DNA of 64,000 nt from Propionibacteriaceae bacterium P6A17. GTDB lineage: Bacteria; Actinomycetota; Actinomycetes; Propionibacteriales; Propionibacteriaceae. The notes under the pieces were generated by a model that was not told the origin of the DNA, made no database searches, and worked only from the letters and a program-made list of their open reading frames with translations. The stretch is from positions 62,001-126,000 of the forward strand of contig JHVD01000002.1 of assembly GCA_000619965.1 (NCBI GenBank), read 5' to 3'. Below are positions 33,124 to 42,617 of the stretch, in pieces (positions within the stretch are counted from its first letter, which is position 1; each line of letters begins with the position of its first letter). The translations under genes were made by a program, and so were the position numbers.

Positions 33124-35739
33124 ATGAGCCCACAGCGCCTCGTGATCGTCGAGTCTCCGACGAAGGCCGGCAAGATCGCCGGATTCCTCGGCAAGGACTA
33201 CGTCGTGACGTCGAGCCGCGGCCACGTCCGCGATCTGCCGACGAATGCCTCCGACGTGCCCGCGAAGTACAAGGGCGAGAAGTGGGCGCGCACCGGCGTC
33301 AACGTCGCCGACGGGTTCACGCCGATCTACGTCGTCGGGGCCGACAAGAAGGCCACGATTCGGGAGCTGAAGGCCAAGCTCAAGGGCGTCGACGAACTCC
33401 TGCTCGCCACCGATGGTGACCGCGAAGGTGAGGCGATCGCCTGGCACCTCCTCGAGGAGCTGAAGCCGAAGGTGCCGGTGAAGCGAATGGTCTTCCACGA
33501 GATCACCAAGCCCGCCATCCTGGAGGCCGTCGCCAACCCCCGCGAGATCGACGAGGATCTCGTCGACGCGCAGGAGACGCGCCGCATCCTCGACCGCCTC
33601 TACGGCTACGAGGTGTCGCCGGTGCTGTGGAAGAAGGTCATGCCGAAGCTGTCTGCGGGCCGCGTGCAGTCGGTGGCGACGCGCCTCATCGTCGACAGGG
33701 AGCGCGAGCGGATCGCGTTCGTTCCGGCCTCGTACCACGACCTGGACCTCACCCTCGACGCCGGCGAGGGCCGTGACCCGCGTACCTTCCCCGGCCGCCT
33801 CGTGTCGATCGACGGGCAGCGCGTCGCCGCTGGTAAGGACTTCGACGCCGCCGGCGCGGTCAAGGACCCGTACCTCGTCGTCCTCGACGAGCAGGCCGCC
33901 GTCGCGTTGGCCGAGGACCTGCGGTCGGCGACGATCACCGTCGCCGCAGTGGAGGCCAAGCCGTACACCCGCCGCCCCTACGAGCCGTTCCGCACGACCA
34001 CCCTGCAGCAGGAGGCCGGGCGGAAGCTGCACTTCACGTCGCAACGCACCATGTCGGTGGCGCAGGACCTCTACGAGCAGGGTTTCATCACGTACATGCG
34101 TACCGACTCGGTGACGCTCTCCGCGCAGGCCGTGCAGGCCGCCCGCGCGCACGTCAAGGAGCTGTTCGGCGACAAGTACCTCTCCGCGTCGCCGCGCGTG
34201 TACGCGTCGAAGGTGAAGAACGCCCAAGAGGCCCACGAGGCCATCAGGCCCGCCGGCGACGAGTTCGTGCACCCCGACAAGGCCGGCCTTTCGGGGGACC
34301 ACCACCGCCTCTACCAGCTCATCTGGATGCGCACGATCGCATCGCAGATGGCCGACGCGGTGGGGGAGCAGATGTCGGTGCGGTTCACCACGACGGTCGA
34401 CGACCGCGCCCTCGAGCTCGCCTCCTCGGGCCGCACCATCACGTTCCCGGGCTTCCTACGGGCGTACGTGGTGAGCGTCGACGAGGGTGCGGCCGACGAC
34501 CAGCAGTCGCGACTGCCACACCTCGACGAGGGCGACGTGGTCGCCACCCATGCCGTCGCCGCGTCCGGGCATGAGACGAAGCCGCCGGCGCGCTACACGG
34601 AGCCGTCGTTGGTGGCGAAGCTCGAGGAGCTGGAGATCGGCCGCCCCTCCACCTACGCGTCCATCATCCGCACCATCACCGCGCGCGACTACGTCTTCAA
34701 GAAGGGCTCGGCACTGGTGCCGACGTGGCTCGCCTTCGCGGTGACCCGTCTGCTGGAGGAGCACTTCGCAGAGCTCGTGGACTACGACTTCACGGCGCAC
34801 CTCGAGGAGCAGCTCGACGACATCGCCTCCGGCAAGGCGCGACGTCAGGCCGTGTTGTCGGACTTCTACTTCGGCCCCGACGGCCGCTCCGCCCAGGGCC
34901 TCGAGGCGCTCGTCTCTGAGCTCGGCGACATCGACGCCCGCGCCCTGTCGACGTTCCCGCTGCGGGATTCCGGCATCGACGTGCGCGTCGGCCGCTACGG
35001 CACCTACGTGGAGGACGCGGGCGGTCGTCGCGCGAACGTCCCGGAGGACCTACCCCCAGATCAGCTCACCGTCGAGGTCGCGCAGGAGCTGCTCTCCCAG
35101 CCGCTCGACGCCGAACGCGAGCTGGGCGTCGACGAGTCGACGGGGCTCATGGTGGTCGCCAAGAACGGGCGCTTCGGCCCATACGTCACCGAGGTCCTGC
35201 CCGAGGGCGCCCCGAAGTCGCAGAAGCCGCGCACGGGCTCGCTGTTCAAGTCGATGACCGTCGACACCGTCACCCTCGACGACGCCCTGCGGCTGTTGAG
35301 TCTGCCTCGGCTGGTGGGCACCGCCGCCGACGGTGAGGAGATCACCGCACAGAACGGGCGCTACGGCCCGTACTTGAAGAAGGGCACGGACTCGCGCTCG
35401 CTGGGGTCGGAGGAGGAGATCTTCTCGATCACGCTCGCGGAGGCCGAGGCCGTCTACGCGCAGCCCAAGCAGCGCGGGCGTGCCGCCGCGAAGCCACCGC
35501 TGCTCGAGTTCGGTGAGGACCCGACGAGCGGCAGGCCCGTCGTCGTCAAGGACGGCCGCTTTGGCCCGTACATCACCGACGGCGAGACGAACGTCACCGT
35601 GCCCCGTTCGGAGGATCCGGCGACGCTCACGGCGGCGCGGGCCTTCGAACTGCTGGCGGAGAAGCGCGCCAAGGGCCCGGCCAAGCGCAAGGCGCCTGCG
35701 CGCAAGTCCACCGGCAAGCGGAAGACGACGAAGGCGTAG
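33124..35739 (+). CDS. topA: DNA topoisomerase I
   Basis: An 871-residue type IA topoisomerase that relaxes negative supercoils. The TOPRIM domain has E10 and the DGDREGE acidic set (D97, D99, E101); the catalytic tyrosine is Y324 in FITYMRTDS. Instead of zinc fingers, the C-terminus holds several topo C-terminal repeats (KNGRFGPYVTE, QNGRYGPYLK, KDGRFGPYIT) and a lysine-rich tail, as in mycobacterial TopoI. The start at ATG 33124 is preferred over GTG 33118 because AGGAAG (33113-33118) is 5 nt upstream. It is followed 5 nt later by the CYTH-like gene. Confidence 0.97.
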   Translation: MSPQRLVIVESPTKAGKIAGFLGKDYVVTSSRGHVRDLPTNASDVPAKYKGEKWARTGVNVADGFTPIYVVGADKKATIRELKAKLKGVDELLLATDGDREGEAIAWHLLEELKPKVPVKRMVFHEITKPAILEAVANPREIDEDLVDAQETRRILDRLYGYEVSPVLWKKVMPKLSAGRVQSVATRLIVDRERERIAFVPASYHDLDLTLDAGEGRDPRTFPGRLVSIDGQRVAAGKDFDAAGAVKDPYLVVLDEQAAVALAEDLRSATITVAAVEAKPYTRRPYEPFRTTTLQQEAGRKLHFTSQRTMSVAQDLYEQGFITYMRTDSVTLSAQAVQAARAHVKELFGDKYLSASPRVYASKVKNAQEAHEAIRPAGDEFVHPDKAGLSGDHHRLYQLIWMRTIASQMADAVGEQMSVRFTTTVDDRALELASSGRTITFPGFLRAYVVSVDEGAADDQQSRLPHLDEGDVVATHAVAASGHETKPPARYTEPSLVAKLEELEIGRPSTYASIIRTITARDYVFKKGSALVPTWLAFAVTRLLEEHFAELVDYDFTAHLEEQLDDIASGKARRQAVLSDFYFGPDGRSAQGLEALVSELGDIDARALSTFPLRDSGIDVRVGRYGTYVEDAGGRRANVPEDLPPDQLTVEVAQELLSQPLDAERELGVDESTGLMVVAKNGRFGPYVTEVLPEGAPKSQKPRTGSLFKSMTVDTVTLDDALRLLSLPRLVGTAADGEEITAQNGRYGPYLKKGTDSRSLGSEEEIFSITLAEAEAVYAQPKQRGRAAAKPPLLEFGEDPTSGRPVVVKDGRFGPYITDGETNVTVPRSEDPATLTAARAFELLAEKRAKGPAKRKAPARKSTGKRKTTKA

Positions 35740-35744
35740 CGGGC

Positions 35745-37094
35745 ATGGGCAAGCGGCGCAATCCCCTGTGGTTCCGCATCCCCGAGCACGCGGAGAGCCC
35801 TGCGCTCGTGTCGCCGGCGATCGGTTTCGAACGCATCGTCGCCCGTCCCTCAGACAGCTTCCACATGCAGGTCGGGGTCTTCGACTCGGCCGATGCCCGT
35901 CTGCTTCGGGCGGGCATCGTCGTGGCCATCCGACGCCGCGACGACGGCCCCGGCGAGTGGTATGTCTCGGCCCCCGCCTGGCCGGGCCTGCCGGAGGAGG
36001 CCACCACCGCCGTCGACGCGTCGGGCGAGCTGCCGGAGTCGGTGCGCGGCAAGCTGGCGCTGTTCCTGCGCCACGAGCCGCTGCAGCCGTTCGCGACGAT
36101 GGAGTGCGAACGGCGCGAGTACCTCCTGCGTGGGCCGGAGGGCGTCGTCGCCGCCACCATCCGCGACGACGTGGTCTCGATCGTGCGCGATGGCCAGCTC
36201 ACGAGTCGGGAGCGTGAGATCACGGTCCGGCCCGTGGGCGGGTTCAGCGCGCAGCAGCGGGAGTTCGTGCGGTCGGCGTTCGCGGCGGTCGACGGCGAGG
36301 AGTTGGGCCGCCTGCCAACGCTTGCGGAGCGCATCGGCCCGCCCGCGAGCGGACTCGGCGTGTTCCGCGAGCCGGCCGGTTTCCGCAAGGACATGACGCT
36401 GGAGGAATTCGTCTCTGAGGTGTTCCTCGGCCACGCCACCCGGCTGCTGCACGCCGAGCTCACCGACGACGAGGTCGTCGCCCGGGGCGAGCTGGCGCAC
36501 CTCATCGACGACCTTCGCGGGCTGTCCGCCGTGCTCGCCCCGCAGTGGCGTGAGCAGATGGAGCTCGACGCGCGCACGCTCGCCTCGGGCCCGACGGATG
36601 GCCGCGCAGAGGTGATGATGCGCCTCATGGAGGGGCTCACGGGCGCGATCCGTGCGCCGCAGCTCGGCGATCACGCGTCGGAACCCGCGCGGGCGATCCT
36701 CTCCTCGCACATCGGTAGGCAGCTCACCATCATGCTCGACCGCTGCCGGGCGCTCGAGCCCGACGGCCCCGACGAGGCGTGGAGCGCGGTGCTGCGACAG
36801 GCGGAGTACGTGGAGTTGGCCGCGCTGCTGCTGGAGCCGCTGTTTCGCAAGCAGGTGGGTCGGGTGCGCCGCGCGTTGGCCGAGGTGATCGTCGTGCTGC
36901 GCATGTCGGTGCGTCCCCCAGCGGACATCGAACTCGTCGGGATGAGCCCGGAGGAGGCGTTCCAGCTCGGGCGCGACGTCGAGCATGCGCAGTGGAGCGT
37001 CGACAGGGCCCGCCGCCACTTCCTCGATCACCTGCCGGAATACGTCTCGGTGGGGCGCAAGACCCTCGACAAGATGGCGAAGAAGCTGCGATGA
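35745..37094 (+). CDS. Uncharacterised protein with a CYTH-like N-terminus
   Basis: A 449-residue cytoplasmic protein, no signal or membrane segments. Residues about 25-160 loosely match a CYTH (triphosphate tunnel) fold: VGVFDSADARLLRAGIVVAIRRRDDGPGEWYV mirrors the YDTxDxxLxxxGxxLRxR pattern. The diagnostic ExExK motif at the start is missing, so catalysis is doubtful. The helical C-terminal half (about 205-449) may be a degenerate CHAD-type domain. It is sandwiched between topA (5-nt gap) and tmk (4-bp overlap), a position shared by uncharacterised actinobacterial proteins. Confidence 0.55.
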   Translation: MGKRRNPLWFRIPEHAESPALVSPAIGFERIVARPSDSFHMQVGVFDSADARLLRAGIVVAIRRRDDGPGEWYVSAPAWPGLPEEATTAVDASGELPESVRGKLALFLRHEPLQPFATMECERREYLLRGPEGVVAATIRDDVVSIVRDGQLTSREREITVRPVGGFSAQQREFVRSAFAAVDGEELGRLPTLAERIGPPASGLGVFREPAGFRKDMTLEEFVSEVFLGHATRLLHAELTDDEVVARGELAHLIDDLRGLSAVLAPQWREQMELDARTLASGPTDGRAEVMMRLMEGLTGAIRAPQLGDHASEPARAILSSHIGRQLTIMLDRCRALEPDGPDEAWSAVLRQAEYVELAALLLEPLFRKQVGRVRRALAEVIVVLRMSVRPPADIELVGMSPEEAFQLGRDVEHAQWSVDRARRHFLDHLPEYVSVGRKTLDKMAKKLR

Positions 37095-37732
37095 GCGGGG
37101 TGTTCATCGCCTTCGAGGGCGGCGACGGCGCGGGCAAGTCGACGCAGGTCGAGTATCTCGCCGCGCATCTGGCCGCTCGTGGCGTCGAGCGGGTCGTCAC
37201 GCGGCAGCCTGGCGGCACGACGTTGGGGGCGAAGCTGCGCAGGCTCGTGCTGGATCCGGCGTCGGGAGACGTCGACCATCGCGCGGAGGCACTCATGTAC
37301 GCCGCCGACAAGGCGCAACACGTGCACGAGACCATCCGTCCCGCGCTGGCGCGGGGCGCGGTGGTGATCTCGGACCGCTACGTGGATTCGATGCTCGCCT
37401 ATCAGGGGGCGGGCCGGGATTTGAGCCTCGACGACGTCCGCCGGCTCGCGTGGTGGGCGGTGGGCGGCCTGCGCCCCGACCTCACGGTGCTGCTGGATGC
37501 CGACCCCGCGGAGGCAGTCGAGAAGCTCGCGGTGAAGGACCGCCTCGAGGCGGCGGGGGCGGGGCTGCACCGGCGTGCGCGGGAGCACTTCCTCGCGCTC
37601 GCTGCGGAGCGTCCGGGGGAGTACCTCGTGCTACCTGCGCGCGACGATCGGCATGACATCGCCCGACGGGTGGCGGCGCGCGTCGACGAGATCGTCGCGG
37701 CCCGTGGCTGTCGGAGCGACGTGCAAGGATGA
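37091..37732 (+). CDS. tmk: Thymidylate kinase
   Basis: A 213-residue dTMP kinase. The P-loop is GGDGAGKS, TRQPGGT is the substrate loop (usual REPGGT, here with Gln), SDRYVDSMLAYQG is the DR motif, and KDRLEAAG lies in the LID region. It makes dTDP for DNA synthesis. Translationally coupled to the upstream gene (ATGA overlap) and followed by holB after 4 nt, the common tmk-holB pairing. Confidence 0.95.
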   Translation: MSGVFIAFEGGDGAGKSTQVEYLAAHLAARGVERVVTRQPGGTTLGAKLRRLVLDPASGDVDHRAEALMYAADKAQHVHETIRPALARGAVVISDRYVDSMLAYQGAGRDLSLDDVRRLAWWAVGGLRPDLTVLLDADPAEAVEKLAVKDRLEAAGAGLHRRAREHFLALAAERPGEYLVLPARDDRHDIARRVAARVDEIVAARGCRSDVQG

Positions 37733-37736
37733 CGCC

Positions 37737-38879
37737 ATGGGCGACGTGTTCGGTGAGTTGATCGGCCAGGAGCGGGCGGTGGAGACGCTGCGGCGGGCCG
37801 TCGTGGGTGGCCGTCACGCGATGACGCACGCGTGGCTGTTCGTCGGCCCGCCCGGCAGTGGGCGCTCGAATGCGGCGCGGGCCTTCGCTGCGGCGCTGCA
37901 GTGTCCCGACGGCGGCTGTGGCCGCTGCGAACAGTGCCGCACCACGCTCTCGGGCGCGCATCCCGATGTCACGCTCGTGCGTACGGAGCAGTTGTCGATT
38001 GGCGTGGCCGAGACGCGGGCGATGGTGGCGAGCGCCTCCGTGGCGCCGGTCAGGGGCCGCTATCAGATCGTGGTCGTCGAGGACGCGGACCGTGTCACCG
38101 AGCGCGGTGCCGACGCGTTGCTGAAGGGCATTGAGGAGCCGGCGCCGCGCACCGTCTGGCTGCTGTGCGCGCCCAATCCCGACGACGTGATCGTCACCAT
38201 CCGCTCGCGCTGCCGTCTGCTGAAGCTTGTCACCCCCTCCGACGACGCCGTGGCGCGGCTGCTCGTCGAGCGCGACGGCATCGACCCGGCGCTGGCGGCG
38301 CACGCGGCGCGGGCGGCGCAGGGGCACGTCGGACGGGCGCGCGGGCTGGCGCGCTCCGAGGATGCGCGGATCCGCCGCCACGAGGTCCTGACGCTGCCGA
38401 CGAAGCTCGGCTCGCTCAGCGACTGCCTCGTGGCCGCACAGAACCTGGTCTCCTCGGCGAATGCGGACGCCGAGGAGATCTGCGTCCCGCTGGAGGCGCG
38501 GGAGATGGCCTCGCTGCAGGAGGCGCTGGGGATCGGCGGCAAGGGGACGCGCAAGCCGCGGCATGCGCAGGCGGCCGTGCGCGATCTGGAGGAGGAGCAC
38601 GCCACCCGCCGAAAGCGCATCGCCCGCGATTCGCTCGACCGCACCCTGACCGAACTGACGGCCCTGTACCGGGACGTGTTGGCGCTGCAGACCGGCGCCG
38701 GCGCCGCGCTCATCAACCAGGACCTCGTCGATGTGATCGAGCCCCTGGCCAGGCGCGGGTCGCCGGAGAAGACGGTCCACGTGTTGGACCGCATTCTCGA
38801 GACGCGGACGAAGCTGGAGGGCAATGTCGCGCCACAGCTCGCGTTCGAGGCGCTGCTGGTGGGCATCGTGCGGGGGTGA
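37737..38879 (+). CDS. holB: DNA polymerase III subunit delta prime
   Basis: A 380-residue clamp-loader subunit. GPPGSGRSNAA is a P-loop with Arg for Lys, consistent with delta-prime not binding ATP. A zinc module CPDGGCGRCEQC is present, and the SRC motif (IRSRCR) supplies the arginine finger. VVVVEDADRVTERGADALLKGIEEP matches the clamp-loader core. Product works with delta and tau/gamma to load the beta clamp. Operon topA-CYTH-tmk-holB. Confidence 0.93.
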   Translation: MGDVFGELIGQERAVETLRRAVVGGRHAMTHAWLFVGPPGSGRSNAARAFAAALQCPDGGCGRCEQCRTTLSGAHPDVTLVRTEQLSIGVAETRAMVASASVAPVRGRYQIVVVEDADRVTERGADALLKGIEEPAPRTVWLLCAPNPDDVIVTIRSRCRLLKLVTPSDDAVARLLVERDGIDPALAAHAARAAQGHVGRARGLARSEDARIRRHEVLTLPTKLGSLSDCLVAAQNLVSSANADAEEICVPLEAREMASLQEALGIGGKGTRKPRHAQAAVRDLEEEHATRRKRIARDSLDRTLTELTALYRDVLALQTGAGAALINQDLVDVIEPLARRGSPEKTVHVLDRILETRTKLEGNVAPQLAFEALLVGIVRG

Positions 38880-38965
38880 GCTCCGGCGCGCGTGTCCCGA
38901 GCCGCGAAGGCGGGTTTGGCTGGAAGAATGCGAGCAGGACCGTCTAGACAGTGAGCGAGGCCACC

Positions 38966-40867
38966 ATGTCGACCAACAACCCCGAAGAGTGGGTCAAGGA
39001 GGGTACTCCTGCCGCCGACTGGGATTCCGAGACCGACTACGGCGTCGAGATCGACCCGTCGGAGTGGGACGACTACTCCGACGAGCAGGCGGTCCACGTC
39101 GACACTCCGGCTTCCGCGCGGCAGTACCGCGAGAGTGCCGATGTCTCCGGCGCCCCGTCCGCGCAGCAGCCGGTGGACGCCGCTGCCGCAGAGGAGCCCA
39201 CGGAGGAACTCACCGAGGAGCCCGTCGCCGAGGAGCCCAAGACGGTGGCCGAGGAGCCAGCCGTCGAGGAGTCGGTGGCCGAGGAGCCCGTCGCCGATGA
39301 GCCTGTCGTCGAGGAGTCGGTGGCCGACGGGCCTGCCGCAGAGGAGCCCCTCATCGAAGAGCCCACGGAAGCGCTCACCCGGGAGACCGCTGCCGAGGAT
39401 GCGGTGGTCGAGGAGCCCAGCGCGGACGCGGCCGTCGACGGCGAGGCGCTGCGGGAGCCGTTCGTGGCCCCCGTCGTCGAGCGCCGAGATCACCTGGCCG
39501 GGGCGGAGGCCGAGCAAGAGCAAGAGCCTGCACTGGAGACTGAGCGGGAGGTGGAGACCGAGCCGACGGAGGTTGGCGAATTCGCCACGAATGACGTCGA
39601 GGCCACGACGGTGCGCCCGCGGCCGAGCGTCCCCGACGATGCCCTGCCGCCCGTCGTGCCGCAGGCCCCCCTCGCCCCGGCCGCGGAGCCCGGCGCCTCC
39701 CTCGAGCCCATCGCGGCGCCCATCAGAGAGGATGCCCCGGCCGCGCAGGAGCCCACGCAGGAGTTCTCGTTGGCCGAGCTCGCCGAGTCCGGTGACGGCC
39801 GGACGGCCTCGCCGGTGGTCGATCCGGTCGAGCCCCCGTCGGCTGTCGAGGAGTCGGAGCCGGTCGTCGAGGAGCCGGAGCCGGCCGCAGTAGAGCCGCC
39901 GCCCGTCGTCGAGGAGTCCCAGCCGGCGGCCGAAGCCGAGCCAGAGCCGGCCGAGGCCGCGCCGGAGCCGCAGCCCGTCGTCGAGGAGTCCCAGCCGGCG
40001 GCCGAAGCCGAGCCAGAGCCGGCCGAAGCCGCGCCGGAGCCGCAGCCCGTCGTCGAGGAGCCCGAGAAGGAGCCTGTCGAGGAGCCTGTCGAGGAGCCTG
40101 AGTCGGCCGACGTTGCGGTCCCCGCGGCCGCGGCCGGGGCGGGTGCGGCCGCCGCAGGCCTGGCTGCGCTGTACCGCCAGCCCGACACCGACGCGACGCA
40201 GCAGCTCGCCGTCGCCGACGATGCGGCCCAGCCCGCGGAAGCGCACACGAGCGTCATCGATCCGGCGGAGGCGGCCGCGCAGCGGTTGCAGGCCGAGGAG
40301 GCCCAGGAGCAGGCCCGGCTGGCGCAACTGCAGCAGCAGCGCGACGCCCGGGACGCGCGTCTCGGCATCGTCGGCGGGGGCGCGGTGGACGCCGAGCGGG
40401 TGGTGACGAAGCCCGTCAAGCGTCAGGCGGACCGTTTCCTCGGAGCATTCTCGATGTTCGTCTTCCGCACGATCGTGGCGGGCATCATCGGCATCCTGGG
40501 CTACCAGGTGCTGCAGGACGTCGATGCGGCGGCGCAGTTCCTCTCCACCACCGTCATCCCGGAGCCGCGTCTGGTCGCGTGGATCCTGGGCTTCGGACTC
40601 GTGTCGATGGCGGTGCTGCTGTTCCTCGGCTTCGGGGCTCGCATCTGGGCCGGCGTGCTGTTGCTCGTCGCGATCGGATCGCTGGTGACGGTGCGGTGGG
40701 GCAACTTCAGCATCTTCCAGCCGGGCATGGACGGATTCCTGGGCGACCGCACCCTGCTGACGGCGGGCGCGGCCCTCGTGATCCTCGCGTTCGGTGCGGG
40801 CCGGTTCAGCATCGACGGGGCCATCCATTCGGCGCGCGAGAAGGCGAAGTTCGCCCGCGACGAGTGA
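38966..40867 (+). CDS. Acidic Glu/Pro/Ala-repeat protein with C-terminal membrane domain
   Basis: A 633-residue protein of unknown function. Residues about 60-395 are low-complexity, strongly acidic EEP/VAEEP repeats, including two exact 24-residue units encoded by a 72-bp DNA repeat. A basic, glutamine-rich helix (about 420-455) and four hydrophobic segments (about 480-600) follow. It is probably a membrane protein with a long extended acidic arm. ATG 38966 is preferred (GCGAGG 5 nt upstream); GTG 38951 is an alternative adding 5 residues. It is separated from holB by 86 bp. Confidence 0.7.
   Translation: MSTNNPEEWVKEGTPAADWDSETDYGVEIDPSEWDDYSDEQAVHVDTPASARQYRESADVSGAPSAQQPVDAAAAEEPTEELTEEPVAEEPKTVAEEPAVEESVAEEPVADEPVVEESVADGPAAEEPLIEEPTEALTRETAAEDAVVEEPSADAAVDGEALREPFVAPVVERRDHLAGAEAEQEQEPALETEREVETEPTEVGEFATNDVEATTVRPRPSVPDDALPPVVPQAPLAPAAEPGASLEPIAAPIREDAPAAQEPTQEFSLAELAESGDGRTASPVVDPVEPPSAVEESEPVVEEPEPAAVEPPPVVEESQPAAEAEPEPAEAAPEPQPVVEESQPAAEAEPEPAEAAPEPQPVVEEPEKEPVEEPVEEPESADVAVPAAAAGAGAAAAGLAALYRQPDTDATQQLAVADDAAQPAEAHTSVIDPAEAAAQRLQAEEAQEQARLAQLQQQRDARDARLGIVGGGAVDAERVVTKPVKRQADRFLGAFSMFVFRTIVAGIIGILGYQVLQDVDAAAQFLSTTVIPEPRLVAWILGFGLVSMAVLLFLGFGARIWAGVLLLVAIGSLVTVRWGNFSIFQPGMDGFLGDRTLLTAGAALVILAFGAGRFSIDGAIHSAREKAKFARDE
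39902..40060 (+). repeat. 72-bp tandem repeat inside the acidic protein gene
   Basis: Units start at 39902 and 39974 with one base difference (gag/gaa), plus a third partial copy from 40046 (cccgtcgtcgaggag). Being 24 codons long, it keeps the frame. It is a likely site of length polymorphism or assembly error. Confidence 0.9.
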
Positions 40868-40881
40868 TTGTCGGGGGTGGC

Positions 40882-40887
40882 TAAGCT
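40882..40887 (+). promoter_or_regulatory. -10-like TAAGCT of a leaderless promoter
   Basis: TAAGCT, 7 nt, then ATG 40895 of the hydrolase gene. Confidence 0.4.
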
Positions 40888-40894
40888 GGCCCGC

Positions 40895-42553
40895 ATGGAC
40901 CGTGGATTGAGGCTCACCCAGACGATCATCGTCCTGCTCTGCGTGTCCCTCGTGGTGTCGGTCTTCGCGATCGGCATGGTGGGTGGCGGGCAGCCCGCCG
41001 ATCAGCCCGCACCGTCGCCGGCGGTGCCGACGACGCAGCCTTCGCGCCGCGTCGAGCCGTCCGAGCGGATGCCCGGGGTGCCCGCCCGCTCGCCCGAGTC
41101 GCTGGCGCAGTTCCCGCTGGACGGGGCCACCAGCCCCGATCGCCAGCTCGACTACGACGCCAGCGGAGCGCCCGTCGTGGAGTTTGCCGAGGGGCTGGCA
41201 GATCTGCGCGCCTACGCGGAGCAGGAGGTCCGTTGGGAGCCGTGCGGCGAGGCGCTGTGCGCCATCGTGCGGGCACCGTTGGACTGGGAGGATCCGTCGA
41301 GGGCGGCCGTCGAGCTCGCCCTCACCAAGGTGCCGAGCAGCAAGCCCTCCCACGGCAGCCTGTTCGTCAACCCGGGCGGCCCGGGTGCCGGCGGCACCGA
41401 CTTCGCCGCCAGTTTCTCCGCGGACACGTTCTCGGGCTACGACATCGTCGGCTGGGATCCGCGCGGCACGGGCAGGTCGACGCACGTCGTGTGCGGCTCG
41501 ACCGCGCAGACGGATGCGCTGTTCGATCTCGACCAGTCGCCCGACGACGACGCCGAGGTGCGCGCGCTGCAGGAGGGCTACGAGGCCTTCGCGCGGCAGT
41601 GCCGCAATGCGTCGGGCGAGCTGCTGGACCACATCAGCACCGTCGACGTCGTCCGCGACATGGACCTCTTGCGGCACCTCATGGGCGACGACTCCCTCCA
41701 CTTCTTCGGCGTCTCCTACGGCACGTTCCTCGGCGCGATGTACGCGACGCTGTTCCCGGACACGTCGGGGCGCCTGATCCTGGACGCGGCCGTCGAAATC
41801 ACCGACGCCGAGCCCGTCGCGCAGGTGATCGGCTTCGAGCGGGCGTTCGCGACGTGGGCCGACTGGTGCGCGGCGCAGGAGGTGTGCGCGCTGCACGGCA
41901 AGTCCTCCAGCGAACTGCAGCAGCAGGTCTCCGACTGGCTGGACAGCCTCGACGCGAGCCCCCTCGGAGTGGGCAGCCGCAAGCTCACCCAGAGCCACGC
42001 GGCGGTGGGCATCGCGCTCTTCCTCTACGCCGACGACCGCGCCTACCGCACGCTCGCCATGGTGCTGGAGGAGGCCATGACCGGCAACGGCACCAACCTG
42101 CTGAAGGCCTCCGACGAGCTCAACGGCCGCGGCGGCGCCGACTACCAGACGATCGCGTTCGCCTTCCCGGCGATGGGCTGCGCCGACAGCGTCGACAAGG
42201 GCGTGTCGGCCGTCGAGGCGGAGCGCGCCGAACTGGCGCCCAAGGTGCCGATCCTCGGCAGGCACATGGGCACCTCGTACGTGTGCGAGTACTGGACGAC
42301 GAAGGGACTGCCGCCCTACAAGCTCGACGGCGCCGGCGCCGGCCCGATCCTCGTCGTGGGGTCGACGGGCGACTCGGCCACGCCGTACGAGCAGGCCGAG
42401 CGCATGGCCGGGCAGTTGGAGCCGGCGAGGCTGCTGACCTACGAGTCGGCGGGCCATGGTGCCGTCACCAGCGGCAACGCCTGCGTCAGCGAGGTGGTCG
42501 ACAAGTTCCTGGCCGACGGCACCCTGCCCGACGAGGGCAAGCGCTGCAGGTGA
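40895..42553 (+). CDS. Secreted/membrane-anchored alpha/beta hydrolase, TAP-like peptidase
   Basis: A 552-residue protein. Residues 7-32 are a signal or anchor segment, then a Pro-rich linker. The alpha/beta hydrolase fold has the oxyanion loop NPGGPGAGG, nucleophile S274 (GVSYGTFLG), D493 (GSTGDSATP) and H521 (SAGHGA). The C-terminal TAP-like region matches Streptomyces tripeptidyl aminopeptidases and mycobacterial CaeA/Hip1-type proteases. It likely acts outside the membrane on peptides. ATG 40895 lies 7 nt after TAAGCT; an in-frame TTG at 40868 is rejected. Confidence 0.88.
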   Translation: MDRGLRLTQTIIVLLCVSLVVSVFAIGMVGGGQPADQPAPSPAVPTTQPSRRVEPSERMPGVPARSPESLAQFPLDGATSPDRQLDYDASGAPVVEFAEGLADLRAYAEQEVRWEPCGEALCAIVRAPLDWEDPSRAAVELALTKVPSSKPSHGSLFVNPGGPGAGGTDFAASFSADTFSGYDIVGWDPRGTGRSTHVVCGSTAQTDALFDLDQSPDDDAEVRALQEGYEAFARQCRNASGELLDHISTVDVVRDMDLLRHLMGDDSLHFFGVSYGTFLGAMYATLFPDTSGRLILDAAVEITDAEPVAQVIGFERAFATWADWCAAQEVCALHGKSSSELQQQVSDWLDSLDASPLGVGSRKLTQSHAAVGIALFLYADDRAYRTLAMVLEEAMTGNGTNLLKASDELNGRGGADYQTIAFAFPAMGCADSVDKGVSAVEAERAELAPKVPILGRHMGTSYVCEYWTTKGLPPYKLDGAGAGPILVVGSTGDSATPYEQAERMAGQLEPARLLTYESAGHGAVTSGNACVSEVVDKFLADGTLPDEGKRCR

Positions 42554-42575
42554 ACGGCGCCGGCGGCGGCGCGAG

Positions 42576-42606
42576 TTGCGCGTTTCGAGCCCCGACCCGC
42601 TATAGT
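42576..42606 (+). promoter_or_regulatory. Promoter of tRNA-Thr
   Basis: TTGCGC (42576-42581), 19-bp spacer, TATAGT (42601-42606), 11 nt before the mature tRNA. Confidence 0.6.
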
Positions 42607-42617
42607 TCTTGCTTGCT

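Noticed and set aside
39073-40100. CRISPR-like or minisatellite array in the acidic protein gene
   Set aside because: The repeats are in-frame codon repeats (72-bp units and EEP codons) without spacers.
38063-42457. 1464-codon minus-strand open frame across holB, the acidic protein and the hydrolase
   Set aside because: Spans three well-supported genes on the other strand and consists of Arg/Gly/Leu-rich repeats mirroring the acidic repeat; no recognisable domain.
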